From Arctopsyche grandis (lineage: Eukaryota; Arthropoda; Insecta; Trichoptera; Hydropsychidae): a stretch of DNA of 64,000 nt. The notes beneath the pieces were generated by a model. It was not told where the DNA came from. It saw only the letters and a program-made list of their open reading frames with translations, and made no database searches. A program made the position numbers and the translations under genes. Of this stretch, positions 10,568 to 22,478 are shown one piece after another. Location of the stretch: assembly GCF_051622035.1 (NCBI RefSeq), contig NC_135360.1, forward strand, positions 6,448,001-6,512,000, given 5' to 3'. Position 1 is the first letter of the stretch, and the number at the start of each line of letters is the position of its first letter.

Positions 10568-13500
10568 ATGGGGCAGACGGTTTCCGGCGGAAACATATCC
10601 TCGATTTTCACTTGGCCGTCGAACAGTACCAGAGCGCAGTCGGATGACTGTCACGAGTGCGACACGGCGGGCGCGCTAGAACCGAACGAGGACTCGGACG
10701 GTCGCCAGCAGAAAAACTTCAACACGTTCAGTTGCTTCAGCACGCAGGACGCCGTCGACGAGGCCCGCGAAGACGACCACGGCAACATGCCGTCGTCGAA
10801 AAAGTGCTACAACTTTTGCAACGACGAGCACGAAGACGACAACAACGACTGTTGTCACACCAATCACGCGCATAACTCGAACCACAGCTGTGTCAAGCAC
10901 TACGACACGGCTCGATCGGCGCCGACCGACGAGATAAACGGCAACCAGGTCGAGTCCGTTCAGAGCTGCTCGTTCGAAAACTCGAATCGCAACGCGACCA
11001 GCATCAACAGGTACGTGAGCGCGTTCACCGAACGGGTGGAAAAGATCAGCCTGAAGGACGACGCCAACAAGGAGGCGAGTGGATTCAAAGCGTTCACCGT
11101 CAAGTCTAAACGGAAGAAAGCCAATTTGAGGGAATGCAGCTCGTGCGCCAAGGAGTCGAAGAATAATAATAAGTCGGGAACGAAGAAGAAAAACAACTGG
11201 ATGCGGTTTGGTTCTAAGCTGGGCAAAGTCAACAATGCGAAAGCATCGTCGAACGATAGTTGCTCGGCAACGCCCGACTCCGATTCCACGTGCATTTGCA
11301 CCTCCTATAAGAAGGTGGACGACGGTGCTAAGCCCGAGGGTGATGTACCGGCTGCCGACGCTCCCGTCATCCGCCACAATCTCACTCTGGGCTGGGCGTG
11401 CGAGCGGGTCAACATGAACCGCAACAGCTCGCCGAGCTGGGGCGTGTTCAGCGGCGGCTCGAACCCCTACAACCAGCAGCCGCAGCAGCAGCAGAACCGA
11501 GAGTGCATATCGTGCGAGGGGTCGCATTGCCACATGGATTTGAACACGCTAGCTGAACTATCCAATATTGGACGGCTGCCGATTAATATCACGGTGACGC
11601 GGGTCGCCACTCAGCGCTCGTACGCCGTGCCCGGATCCGCCGAGGGAAATGTCATATTGCTGTCGCTCGCCACTCAAAACCCACCCGTCATCGATCTGCG
11701 GAGGTAATTAAAAAACCGAGCATGTAGAAAGCCTCGCCCGTACCGTAACAAAACTTACTTACTTTTGACTAAGTTATTATACTAAGTTAGTGTAATAATG
11801 CCTGCTGAAACTCAATGAGTTGTTTTCAGTTCGAAATATTCATCAATTCATCAGTTCGATTCACCCTTTGAATGCTGATCAACGCCGATCGGCATTTTGC
11901 GCAACATGTTGGCAAAATGCATGTCAGGCTCATGCCTGAAATACGCCGATAGGCGTTATATTTTGAGTATGTAAAAAATAAACAAGAATACTGCAATGAA
12001 AAAAAAGGCATTGAACATGGGTCGTGTAATCCGTGTCATTCAATCGTCAACATTTATAAAGACAGGTTTACACTGGAATTTCTAAATTTATAACCATAGC
12101 AGTATTTCAGTATTTTAGATTGTGGCTGGGCATTTAGATTGTGAGCATTACATTTTAACAACAATGAAGAAGATGGAACTAGTTTTGGAAAAATACATTC
12201 ATTAACCTTTCCACCGCGTACGACTACTATACATGCCCTCAGCGCGCGAGACACGCATAGATGTCTTGGAAGTTCCAACCTGTATAAGAGCCGTCTATTG
12301 TGTTTTATAACTTGGTTGAAAATATTACTAAATGTATACTTTACCAAATTCAATAGATGGCAGTAGTCAAGAAAATTAAAAATAGGTTGTAAAATTCAAA
12401 AAAATATTACAACCTATATTCATAGTCGAAAACGCGATAACGAAATCCGCAAAAAAGCAGCCGCGTACAGGGAATGTTCGCTAAATTTGGTGACGCGGGC
12501 AAAGGGTTAACGACTGAGCTATGCTGCTTGATATAGAAGTTGTTGGAACGAGGTAGACCCCGTGTACATATGTATATAAGAAAAAATATTTTATAATCAT
12601 ACATCTATCTTTTTATTGTGGTTTCGATTGAATGTATGCATTACCTTACCGTGATTTGAACAATGAATCGGAACTGAAACGTTGTACGGGTCGTATGGAA
12701 AGCTGGTATATTTATAGTCGAAAACGCGATAGCAAAATCCGCAAAAAAGCAACCGCGTACAGGGCATGTTCGCTAAATTTGGTGACGCGGGCAAAGCGGG
12801 TTAATAGACTTCTTTTGCTCATTTTATATTGTTGCAAGATTTAATAGAGAGTCTAAACCAGTGGTTCTTAACCTTGTTGGATGTACTGACCCCCACCAGT
12901 TTCATATGCGCATTCACCGAACCCTTCTTAATTGGCACCCGAATCATATGAGTCGGGTGTGTGTCTTGACCTCCGCCGAACCCCTGAGACTGGCTCACCG
13001 AACCCCTAGGGTTCGATCGAACCCAGGTTAAGAACCACTGGTCTAAACACACCTTTACAAAACTCGAAATCCTCGGTGGTAGTTATCTAGGGTTTGTTTG
13101 GATTAGCTGCAATTTTTATTATACCCGCTTTCTATTGGATTTCTAAATAATTCGAGTTGGAAATATGGGCGAAATTTTCAGCGTGGCGGGCTTTCAACAG
13201 AAAAGGGTTCTCAAAGGGTTGTTGTTTGGAATCGACGATGAAATTACAACCCTTTGACACAAGACGTTCGTGCGTCTTGTGGTCCATGTAATCTGCCTCC
13301 AACACCACGTTTCAAAGCCCTATCTAACATATCCCTTTCCCCCTTTTTTAGCGTCGCATTTCCGACTCCGTGCAACACAATTGGGATCACCATAGATCGC
13401 ACCAGACGGATTTTCGTTTTTCTCATTATAGAACGGTTTTTCCATATCTTTGCCAGACTGATTATCGCCATTTTCGCCATTCCTATTCTTCTGTAGATTT

Positions 13501-16003
13501 CTGATTAGCATCCTCCTCTTAAGATTGAGCTAGATGAATAAACATCGTTGACTATAGTCTTTTAAAGCATTGGACTTAAATAGAGACTCGAATCTGTCAA
13601 CAAAGAGGATATTTGTTTATCTCTAAACCCAGGTGCTTACTCTCTATCTCTATTCTACTAAGTAGTTTAGCCTTTTCATCGTCATTGCTGGCTTTTAACT
13701 TCGCGTCGTCTCCAAATCTTATATAAGAAAATTTTCAACCGCCTATTGCTATGAAGACATACACATCACATATTATATGCATTATATAAATATCATACGA
13801 TACAAATGTATGTAATGCTAGAAATTATATCTGTTTTCAACTCGTAGAAAATCAATCACCCAAATGTCATTTTTTAAATTCAACTAAAACAATGAGTTGC
13901 ACTGTCGCAGTTGAGCTAATTTGTTTCTTTCGTAACACATTTGTATTTGAAAATTGTCACGTTTGTCTCAGAAATTTCGCATTTGTCTTGGAAATTTCAC
14001 GCAATGAACACATTTCAACACTCATATTATGCGGCTCGCATTAACTTTTGATAAGCTTAAGATAAGATACATCTATCAAACGGTTATCGAGTTAATGTCG
14101 ATTATGATTTCTGTCGACTTGTTCTATGTTTAATATGATTGACGCCGTTTCTTAGGTTGAATCCTGAAGAACACCTGGTCGAAGACTGCGAAGAGAGAGC
14201 TCGAGTGCGACGAGCTCTCGAGATCGCCGAAGGAGTCGAACCACCGCCCGGCTACAACTCGCCACAGATTCAAGTAAATATTCAAAAAATTCACCGATTA
14301 TTATGATTATTGGTATTTTTATTAACTTTCTTCGTTGTCCGTTCGCAGGTGGTGAGTCCCGGAGAATTAAGGGCGCTTTTATTCCAACAGCAGATGCCGT
14401 CTGCAGCTCTTCTGACGACTCAACCGATCCCTCAGCGGGCTCGTATACATACTCAGGTACTATTCGATGTTGTGCGAGTATTTAGAGCAGTGGTTCTTAA
14501 CCTTTTTGGAGCTACTGACCCCCACCAGTTTTATATGCGCATTCACCGAACCCTTCTTAATTGGCACCCAAATCATATGAGTTGGGTGGGTGTCTTGACA
14601 TCCGCCGAACCCCTGAGACTGACTCACCGAATCCCTGGGGTTCGATCGAACCAGGTTAAGAACCACTGATTTAGAGTATATTTTTAAGGTTGTGGCTATT
14701 TGCAGGTACTATGCGAATTATTGGCGCAAAGCCTTCTGCGCATGCGCGTGAACTGTCACTGTCACCGTGTTGACTGTTAAAATTTTGTTTTAAACCTCTT
14801 AAAATTTAGTTCGAACTCGTAAAGTGACGTAGAGTAAAAAATATAATCCAAATTAGTTATTATTATTAATTGTCAGAAAATTATTATCATATACAACGTA
14901 TAATACCTACATACAAGTACAAGCCGCGAACTAGCTAAATGATATAAATCTATTATAATAACATGCGAAATTTATTTGCCTCGAGAATAATGAACGATTG
15001 ATTAAACAAGTCTAGCATACATTAAATGTAAGAAATTATAATCGGATTATAAGTTCAAGCGCATGCGCAGAAGGCTTTGCGCCTGTCGCAGATATAGTAC
15101 CTGCAAATAGCCAATAATTGGCAGATATAGTACCTGCAAATAGCTACAACCTATTTTTAATGTCTAAAATTTATTTTTTGTTGTTTTTAAGGTGGATTAC
15201 ATTCATTGCTTGGTGCCAGATCTTCGTTCTATCACCGGATGTAGTTTTTACTGGGGAAAAATGGATAGATATGAAGCTGAACGATTGCTCGATGGAAAAC
15301 CGGAAGGTACAGTACTGAGTTTTATATTTATACTCCTCAAATACTAATTTTCTGTCACTACACTTGAATAGTGTTGCATTATCAGTATAATTTCTATTAT
15401 GTATTTGTTTACAGGAACGTTTTTACTGCGAGATAGCGCTCAAGAAGAGTATCTGTTCTCGGTTTCGTTCCGCAAATATCAGCGTTCCCTCCACGCTCGG
15501 ATCGAACAATTCAACCACAAATTCAGTTTTGATTCGCACGATCCCGGCGTGTTCGCTTCGGACACCGTGACAGGTTGGTTCAATCGCTCACATCTTTAAT
15601 GTATGTATATTACATAGTTTCGCATCGTATATATCATTTAACTATGTATTTCTTCCAGGTCTGATCGAACATTACAAGGATCCGACGTGCGTGATGTTCT
15701 TCGAACCGATGCTGACGGCTCCGTTGAGCCGCACCTTCACATTCCCTCTGCAGCATCTGTGCAGAGCCGTGATAGTTTCGTGCACTACGTACGACGGTAA
15801 TGACCCGACGGTGGATGAATATTTTTAATTTGTTGAAAATACGTAAAATTTATTTGATTTGTTTAATTTTTTTCTTTCAAGGAATAAACGAATTGAGATT
15901 GCCGCCTGGAATCAAAGCTTATTTGAAAGAATATCACTATCGTCAACGCGTACGAGTCAAAAGATTCGACGAGTCGCCCGAGTCATCGGAAGAATCTCAA
16001 TGA
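10568..16003 (+). CDS. Socs36E: Suppressor of cytokine signalling, SOCS5/Socs36E type
   Basis: The protein is a substrate-recruiting adaptor for an Elongin B/C-Cullin E3 ligase. In the SOCS4/5 branch it attenuates JAK/STAT and EGFR signalling in the cytoplasm. The reconstructed coding exons are 10568-11703, 14156-14273, 14349-14456, 15192-15306, 15415-15573, 15659-15796 and 15882-16003. All have GT..AG borders and consistent phases, giving 631 aa. Exon 1 begins after an acceptor at 10492 and encodes a long polar Ser/Asn/Cys/His-rich N-terminus. Exons 2-3 carry a segment like the conserved pre-SH2 region ([18 protein letters not shown]). Exon 4 has the family's [14 protein letters not shown] and [18 protein letters not shown]. 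The SH2 domain spans exons 4-6, with phosphotyrosine-binding Arg in [19 protein letters not shown] and then [15 protein letters not shown]. The SOCS box ends the protein (LCRAVIVSC, then [20 protein letters not shown]). The gene looks intact. The fly symbol is given by family similarity; orthology was not tested. Confidence 0.95.
12418..12530 (+). repeat. Dispersed repeat, copy 1
   Basis: The block containing 'cgaaaacgcgata', 'aaaaaagcagccgcgtacaggg' and 'cgctaaatttggtgacgcggg' recurs at 12707-12802. In diverged, inverted form it recurs at about 24830-24915. It ends in a fragment like the SINE head (acgactgagctatgctgct). It lies in SOCS intron 1. No class is assigned. Confidence 0.6.
12707..12802 (+). 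repeat. Dispersed repeat, copy 2
   Basis: This is a second direct copy of the 12418 repeat, about 290 bp further on and also within SOCS intron 1. It ends at 'gcaaagcgggttaa', matching 'gcaaagggttaa' of the first copy. The TTAACCC.TTTGC terminus looks like the end of a small terminal-repeat element. Confidence 0.6.
12859..13040. mobile_element. hAT MITE in SOCS intron 1, perfect 8-bp TSD
   Basis: The TIRs are CAGTGGTTCTTAACC / GGTTAAGAACCACTG. The 8-bp direct repeat gtctaaac lies immediately outside (12851-12858 and 13041-13048). Length is 182 bp. A closely similar sister copy is at 14488-14668. It is non-coding and was mobilised in trans by an hAT transposase. Confidence 0.93.
13195..13555 (-). 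pseudogene. Non-LTR retrotransposon ORF fragment
   Basis: On the minus strand a frame reads [18 protein letters not shown], then [16 protein letters not shown] and [11 protein letters not shown]. This matches the region just after the reverse transcriptase core of RTE/jockey-like LINEs (RRLGMA..A...L.KIWKDR..S...K.RL.R.LVFP...YG...W). It is 5' and 3' truncated with a stop upstream, hence dead. It lies in SOCS intron 1, antisense to the gene. Confidence 0.75.
14488..14668. mobile_element. hAT MITE in SOCS intron 3, perfect 8-bp TSD
   Basis: This has the same family ends and interior as 12859-13040. The TSD atttagag is present at 14480-14487 and 14669-14676. It lies about 30 bp after the exon 3 donor, and 19 bp separate it from the next element. 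Confidence 0.93.
14688..15151. mobile_element. Mutator-type MITE in SOCS intron 3, 9-bp TSD
   Basis: The left end GGTTGTGGCTATTTGCAGGT is complemented by the right end ACCTGCAAATAGCTACAACC. Both are flanked by tatttttaa (14679-14687 and 15152-15160). A 9-bp TSD suits the Mutator superfamily. Inner inverted blocks include GCGCAAAGCCTTCTGCGCATG. The right end carries an extra tandem copy of the TIR segment. A second copy is at 46546-46942. The element is 464 bp and non-coding, and it ends 40 bp before SOCS exon 4. Confidence 0.9.
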
Positions 16004-16339
16004 AAAATTAGAGTTTTTTTTTTCGCGTCTTTTTAAATACAATGACAAAATATTAATTTATTTTTGCTTACGTCAATTTTAACACCGTTCTGTGTATGTG
16101 TTTTTAGTCTCTAGAAGACGTGGCAGCTTCATTCACTGCAGTAAATATTATTGATCGTTTATGACATTCAGCTGTCGGTAATCTTAATCGATAATCTGGC
16201 GCTCTACGCAAGCATTTTTTTTTAAGCATAGTATTTCAATATTTTTTCATAATATTGATACCAAAAAGTTTCTATATATTTATTTATTTATCTATTATAT
16301 ATCAACCTTGACCTATAGGTGCCACTACAGGTTGCCCAC

Positions 16340-16695
16340 GGCGACACCTATGGTCAAACTTTTGTATATAAGTACCAAATATCATTATTACACAAAAGAT
16401 GAGTTGAAAACACTGTGCAACAACCCCTGGCACTCGACTCTTCCACTGCGGAAGCTTATATAGCAGCTCCGTAATTGTTCCTCTTTCTAATTCATTGAGC
16501 AAAACTTAAAGAGTTGATTGTAGTGCGTCTCATTATTGCTGCTGCTTCACTCACTTCAACCAGGAAGTTTGACTGTCCCGACATTACATCGTCATTGTTG
16601 TCGCCCAGTCTTCCAAATAATCCTTCGATGACAGTCAAACTGCACTCTGCAGCCCTTCTTGCAAAAATGTTGAAATTATTGATGCGAATTAACAA
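16340..16695 (-). pseudogene. MSH6-like MutS ATPase fragment, frameshifted
   Basis: Read on the minus strand, the frame gives GLFGRLGDNNDDVMSGQSNF, then LVEVSEAAAIMRRTTINSL. After a +1 shift and a TAA it gives VLLNELERGT, and later a FSTH motif. MutS homologues of the MSH6 type have FTRLGA.D.I..G.STF.VE..E.A.I...AT..SLVL.DELGRGT and LFSTHYH in this order (signature/Walker B and the switch His). At least two frame changes and a stop are needed, so it is a dead fragment. No introns are visible, so a retrocopy or transposon-carried piece is possible. It lies about 340 bp beyond the SOCS stop codon. Confidence 0.6.
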
Positions 16696-17283
16696 TGGCG
16701 AAGTACTAAGATTTTATTCAATGTGTTGAATAAACCTTTCACTATCACTTATGTTTAATTAATATGATACTATTAGACTATTTAAAAATGAACATATTTC
16801 AAATTCATTTTTATACAAAAATACAAATAACAATGCTCAGTAGTTTTTCCTAATGAATTTTCGGATTCAAATTTTAACACATGTTAATCAAATATAGGTC
16901 TTTGCCGACTTCTTCTAGCCACCGAATCTGGAATCTTTGCGAATGTTAGACGTTCCGACGTGTTGTTCAAGACATTGTGGTGTACATCAGTATGTTTTGC
17001 AAGCGTTTTGAAAAGTCAGATATCGATTGAGTATTCGCTGAATGCCTTAAACTACGTAACAGTACAATTTGTGCGTGTATATTGGAGTGGTCTTTGCCAA
17101 ATTACCAATCACTTAGTGAGAGTTTCATGGTGTAATATTTTCTTTTAAGCCTATTAAGTTTGAGACTATTTTTAAATGTTCCATATACGCTTAATAGAAA
17201 GACATTAAACTATGTAACTTTAACTGAAAGGTTTGGACAATGTAATCTGAATTGAAGACCATTTTAGTGTATATGTACTGTTA

Positions 17284-17676
17284 GAACGGATGCTAGGTAC
17301 TTATTGGTTATACGGGCGCATCCGAGCATCGAGTATACATACAAATAAACAGCAGTTGTAGTAAAGTGACAGTACGCAAAATTGAATAATAATTTTACTA
17401 TACGTACCGAAGAGATTCTATCTGCAATATGGCAATACTGCCTCCACCAAATTGTGTGAAATTCATAGATATATAGATAATGTATTGGTATGAAATGCGT
17501 TTTGGGTTTTTATCGATATTGTTCGATGTAACTTCCATCACTGTTTGCGTATTGTCACTTATTTGCGACACCTAGAGGCCGTTCATATAACTGCCGTGTT
17601 AGTAAGTGTAAGTGTGTATGCTCAATGCTGGGATGCGCCTGTATAGCCAACAAGTACCCTATTCTGTTCTTTTTAA
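17284..17676. mobile_element. MITE with long imperfect TIRs
   Basis: The left arm reads 'agaacggatgctaggtactt' then 'ttggttatacgggcgcatcc'. The right arm complement reads 'agaacagaatagggtactt' then 'ttggctatacaggcgcatcc', followed in both by agcat.gag.ata. The interior is A/T-rich and non-coding. Confidence 0.65.
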
Positions 17677-18439
17677 GACATTTTTGTACTTATAATGCAT
17701 TTCAATGTTCAAAGTAGTCGCTTTTTCTCTATTTAAATTGACGTATGTATGTGTATATGTTTAAATGTAATAGTATAATAATATATATTAATTGTTTAAA
17801 ATGTGTAATGTTAATTATAATTAACGTTGGCCAGAGAAACTATATGAGTTTGAACAAGAACTAACAGATTGACGTCGTTCCGATTGTTATCAAATGGTTG
17901 TTAAGTTTTGATTTGAATTAATAAATAAAAGAATCCTTATAGAGAAACAAATTAAAAAATATATATTTCTTCAAATATATGGTGCTCGAAACGCAAATGT
18001 GATAATGTGAAATTGGATTTATGCGAGTGATCGTAGCTTTGAATGTATCGATTGATAAAAATTCCAATACATGTAAAATGTTTAAACTAATATGTACGTA
18101 CACTGCTTTGTATCGATGTTGATTGATTGTCTCCTGGAACTTGTAAAGTTCACCACGCTGTTTCACGTACAATTTTCCGTTCCTACATATATAATATGTG
18201 TCTGGGTCGGTTCAGATGAACGCCGTTTAAGTTTCATACACTTTAATCTTCAAATAAACAACCCCAAACTGTTCTGTCTCAGTATCAACTGATATACATG
18301 TGTTGCTATTCGTATCGTACAGGTATCGGAAAACTCTAGACAGGGTTCATTTGAAGCGTCCCTTATAGTGATTGTGTCAATGTGTAGTTTGCATTCTTAC
18401 TGTACTGTACAAAAGCAGTTTTTGTGTCTCACTGTTGTT

Positions 18440-18634
18440 TTTATATGTTATATTTTGCAAAGGGTCAGAGAGGGGGTGAATAGTTAGCCCATGAAGGTAT
18501 CATTGCATGTAGTGTTTTTATCTCGGGGGTATTGGATCTAAGAAGTATTGGATCATTGAGATATCTTCGTGAGATGAAAACACTGTTTGGTTGGTGATTT
18601 GATATTCAACGTGCAATGTCGTATAATTGGGTTT
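18440..18634 (+). repeat. Repeat shared with the CCAP intron
   Basis: The blocks 'agagggggtgaatagttagccca', 'gcatgtagtgtttttatctcg' and 'atcttcgtgagatgaaaacactg...caatgtcgtataattgggttt' recur in the same order at 45160-45356. In both places they directly precede a GGTGCAAACGATCGAC-type MITE, so the two have moved or been duplicated together. Confidence 0.75.
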
Positions 18635-18980
18635 GGTGCAAACGATCGACAAGCGCCAGACAGACTGAAGCACAGATTAACTGGATGGCTGCTTTAAACG
18701 CAATTGTCGACTTCACGAATGGTAGATTGCACATCGGATGACGAGTAACCTTTCGATGTGCACAGATGCAATTATTAAAATTGAGTTGGATCTTTCTGGC
18801 GAGTTTAATAAGGCAAAATTCGGAACTAAAGTATCGGGAGCACAGAACGTATACAGGGTAGGTATGTCGGGACTTTGGGTAGATTTCGCTTAGTGTAAGT
18901 GCGAGCAGTGCGCACGCATAAGGTACACGTGTCGTTAATCTGTGGTTCAGTCTGTTTGGTGCTTGTCGATCGTTTGCACC
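18635..18980. mobile_element. MITE with about 47-bp GGTGCAAAC TIRs
   Basis: It starts GGTGCAAACGATCGACAAGC and ends with the complement GCTTGTCGATCGTTTGCACC. Inner arms contain CAGACAGACTGAA.CACAGATTAAC and its complement. Length is about 346 bp, with no coding content. A second full copy is at 45357-45718 and a left-end fragment at 45057-45155. No clear target duplication is visible. Confidence 0.85.
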
Positions 18981-19869
18981 GCATCGCGTATAATTTGCTG
19001 CATAGTGACGGTTAGTTTAATTAGTCGAAATGAAACGAGAGGGTATCGGAAATGAAATGATGAAATTTTGAATATTATGTATGTATTGTATTACTGTTTT
19101 TATTTTCTCGTACTAGAAACGTGCCTTCTATGAATGAAATGATGTTGTAAAAAAATGGGAAAAAACTAAATATTTTTATTTGAAACTATTATATTATATT
19201 AAATCTGTATATTGATTGTGATTACGGTGAGTGATATTGATTAATTAGGATTTATTCATTTTATGGTTTCTTTTATTTGAATTGATGAATGTGATTTGTA
19301 TCTGATACGGTCTCCGAGTTGACGATCTGCGGGCTATTTCACCGTTGTCCTGTAGGCGACGATACATTCACCCATGCGGGCGCCATCGGCGCCCGACGAC
19401 CACACAAAATTACAAATATGAAATATTTTTATATATATGTAACTAATTGTAAATTAATATTTATGACAGATCTAATTAATTATTATACATATGTATTTTT
19501 TTTAATATTAATTAATATATACGTTTCATTATTGTAAATATGATAATATATACCAGTAATAAATGTCGTTCTCACCTTTCATTTACTTATACTTAATGAT
19601 AATTATAATTTCAAGTCAAAACGTGTATGTTTTCTAATAAATCAAACGATAAAAATCTGGTCCTGCAAAGATTAATACGGAATCTCGACTGATTAATTTT
19701 TGTCGACGGTTTATTTTTTTGTCGAAAGTGCGAATTGTCCACTCTCCCTTTGTGCAAACTGAATTATGTAATTTTTCTAGTCAATTTATTGCAAATTTTG
19801 ACTGAAATACTCAACCTGCTTAGTTGTAGACATCGCCAAGCTTAAAACTACATACATATATAGTAAACG

Positions 19870-20035
19870 GATTATTCCGCAAAAAGCGATCTTGCGCATG
19901 TGATTAAAATTTCGATCACGGAATATCTGGCACTCGAGTTCTCGTTGGTGCAATGTTTCGCGCGTGTGACTTTCGATTGATGGAGTTTTTGGGTGCCAGA
20001 TGTGCGCGAGATCGCTTTTTGCGGAATAATCACCG
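19870..20035. mobile_element. MITE with ATTATTCCGCAAAAAGC ends
   Basis: The ends ATTATTCCGCAAAAAGCGATC and its complement face each other. The interior has 'atctggcactcgag' facing 'gggtgccagat'. A left-end copy is at 23739-23800, and a weaker relative lies at 43855-43905. Confidence 0.7.
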
Positions 20036-20078
20036 AATATATATATATACATACGAACGGTTCGGTGATTAATAGACA

Positions 20079-20318
20079 CATGTGAACCGGTCGCTCTAGA
20101 TCGGTCACACGTGATCACCCGTCACACTAAAACTGGTCACACCCGAAAATTGGTCACGAACAAACTGGTCGAAACACCCAAAAATTAAAAATTGGTCGAA
20201 TTTTTGGGTGTGACCAGTTTTTTCGTGACCAATTTTCGGGTGTGACCAGTTTTAGTGTGACGGGTGATCACGTGTGACCGATCTAGAGCGACCGGTTGTC
20301 CTGTCACTGGTTCACATA
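20079..20318. mobile_element. Long hairpin MITE rich in GGTCAC motifs
   Basis: The arms are about 100 bp and nearly perfect. The left reads 'gaaccggtcgctctagatcgg', 'gtgatcacccgtcacac' and 'aaactggtcacacccg'; the right arm is the complement in reverse order. The TGGTCAC/GTGACCA word repeats along each arm, which makes internal slippage structures possible. It is non-coding. Confidence 0.85.
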
Positions 20319-21324
20319 TGACTAGTAGTCCGTTTACCATACATACATACATAGATAGATAGCTTGGCAATGTTTTTTACCGAATTAATTTATTTTTCAT
20401 ATACAAATTTTTTAAATCAATTGTAAATATAATTAAATAAAACCAATGTATAATTTCAATTATTAACTATTTGTATTTATTGCAAAAATTTTAAACGATA
20501 CTGTTGTTTCAATTAATCCACATGCATAGGACGTATTCCATTTTCAGTATTTTCTTTTGTTTTATTCTACATATGTAAGTTTTTGTATATAAATGTAATA
20601 TTTTTCATATTTTGTTTAATTTAAATAGTGTATAAGAAAAACAAAAGTTTTTTTTTTTTTGTTTTGAGAATGTTGAGTCTACATAGTTGCATTTGGTAAT
20701 TTTTGAACAGAGTATATTACATATTATATTGTATGTATTACAAAGAAAAATTGTTGTGATTGTACATTACGTTACATTGAATATTATATAGTATGATATT
20801 TTATTAAAAATTAATCGTATCTCAATTTAAAATTACTATATAATTTATGTATAATATATGAAGAAAAAAAATATTTTGTAAGAGAATCAGATAAAGAGCG
20901 AGAGAGAGAGAGAGTGGAAATTATGAACATGGTTGTATAAGTATTATTATTAAATAAATGTGTATAATATATTTAAGAAATAAATTGTGTTTTTTATTTA
21001 TTCTTTCCGAAGCATGCCTGGTCGTTTTCGGGCGGCTAATACGACCAAACGACGGCCATTACTCGTGGCCCGTTACCGATAATGTATTTTGTGTGTAAGG
21101 ATAAAATGGTGAATATTCGATATAGGTGCTCATGCGGCGGCTTTACGAGACTTTGCCCACAACGTCTATGTACATATAAGCATTCCTAATTTATTTTAAT
21201 TAAATCAGAATCAGAAGCCATTTTTTTGCGATTTGAAGAGATTTAAGCTTAGACCATTGTGGAAGTACAGGAATCTCTAATGCACCACTAAAAAAATACG
21301 AAGAGATGAGAAAAATAAAAATAT

Positions 21325-21692
21325 ATACATAACACACGAACAAAAATACATTTATACACAATCATTAAAAACAACTCGTATCTAATATATAATTTCGACA
21401 GAGACTTTGTATGTATGTATACATTACACACGAACAAAAATACATTTATACACAATCATTAAAAACAACTCGTATCTAATATATAATTTCGACAGAGACT
21501 TTGTATGTAAGTATTTTTGGTTGGGAACATCGAAAACAAAACAAAGTTTCTACGATGACGATTCATTATATTATTTTTCGATTCAAATAAATTAAATAAA
21601 AAAGCAAATGAATATTTACTATTAGATTCGCCATGTTTAAGCTGTTTATATTACAAATACTGAGCGAAGCCGGGTAAAACAACTATAGTCTA
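21325..21692 (+). mobile_element. Short Helitron-like element with duplicated 5' end
   Basis: The 5' motif TCTAATATATAATTTCG.CAGAGACTTTG occurs twice (about 21380 and 21476). It lies within an 80-96-bp direct duplication that includes 'cgaacaaaaatacatttatac'. The 3' end reads gagcgaagccgggtaaaacaacta, as in the tandem array at 37636-38983 (opposite strand). The last bases are ctatag and not CTAG, so the terminus is mutated. Confidence 0.65.
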
Positions 21693-21959
21693 TCTGAGAC
21701 AACGCTCGCCGTACTATAATAGCTAGTCGTTTCGGTTTGATATATTATACATATGTATTCGATTCGATATAAATATATACGAATATAATAACAAAAGAAA
21801 AAAAAATCTATTTATACTGATCGCAACTAATGTTTCCGCTTGAAAAAATAAATTTTATTTTAATCATATAAATTATTGTTATTAGTAAAAAAAATCTCAT
21901 TTCGAAATTATACAAAATAATAATGTTCGATGAAAATATAAGAGGAAAATGTTTTTCAG

Positions 21960-22236
21960 CGGCATCTATGGAGAATTTTTTGCAGCATTTTATTATAGAA
22001 ATTCGCGAACTTCAAGACGCTGAATAACTTGAGATTTGCAAGAGAGATTGGAAAGGATACGCCAATTTACAGGAACCGTTTCAATGAAAACCAGAAAAAT
22101 TGGCAAACTCTGAAAGGAAACGATCGACCTGGAGTCACAAACCAAGGTCTGGCCAACAACTATTAGTGGTAATCGAACCGTGACCACTTCGCTCGAAAGC
22201 ATAATATGCTAACCACTAGTCCATGCTGCTGGTTGA
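21960..22236 (-). repeat. tRNA-derived SINE, minus orientation
   Basis: The complement reads a head with ACTAGTGGTTAGCAT (A-box-like) and GGTTCGATTACC (B-box-like). The family body follows (GACTCCAGGTCGATCGTTTCC, then GTTTGCC.ATTTTTCTG..TTTCAT), then a tail with aataaaatgctgcaaaa. The best relative in the window is 43078-43495. It is an RNA polymerase III-type SINE, not a functional tRNA gene. Confidence 0.75.
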
Positions 22237-22478
22237 ATTGACTACACTCCTGGATAAATAACACGACTAGCTGAAGCCTGGAGACTCCAGCTCAAAACAA
22301 TAAGGATGGCAACCCTAATAATGAACCTTTATTATACCTGTGAAGGCGCCACTCTCACTTTCAAGTTAATTGAAATGGGATATATTTCGAATCATAACTG
22401 AAATTTAAGATACATATCGCAACACCATCTTATAAATCCAGAATTACAATTTGTTTTCAGGAGAAAATATAGACTTAC

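Noticed and set aside
10676..11533. 285-codon frame antisense to SOCS exon 1
   Set aside because: It is a shadow of the GC-rich coding exon. The sense strand has SOCS features and splice sites.
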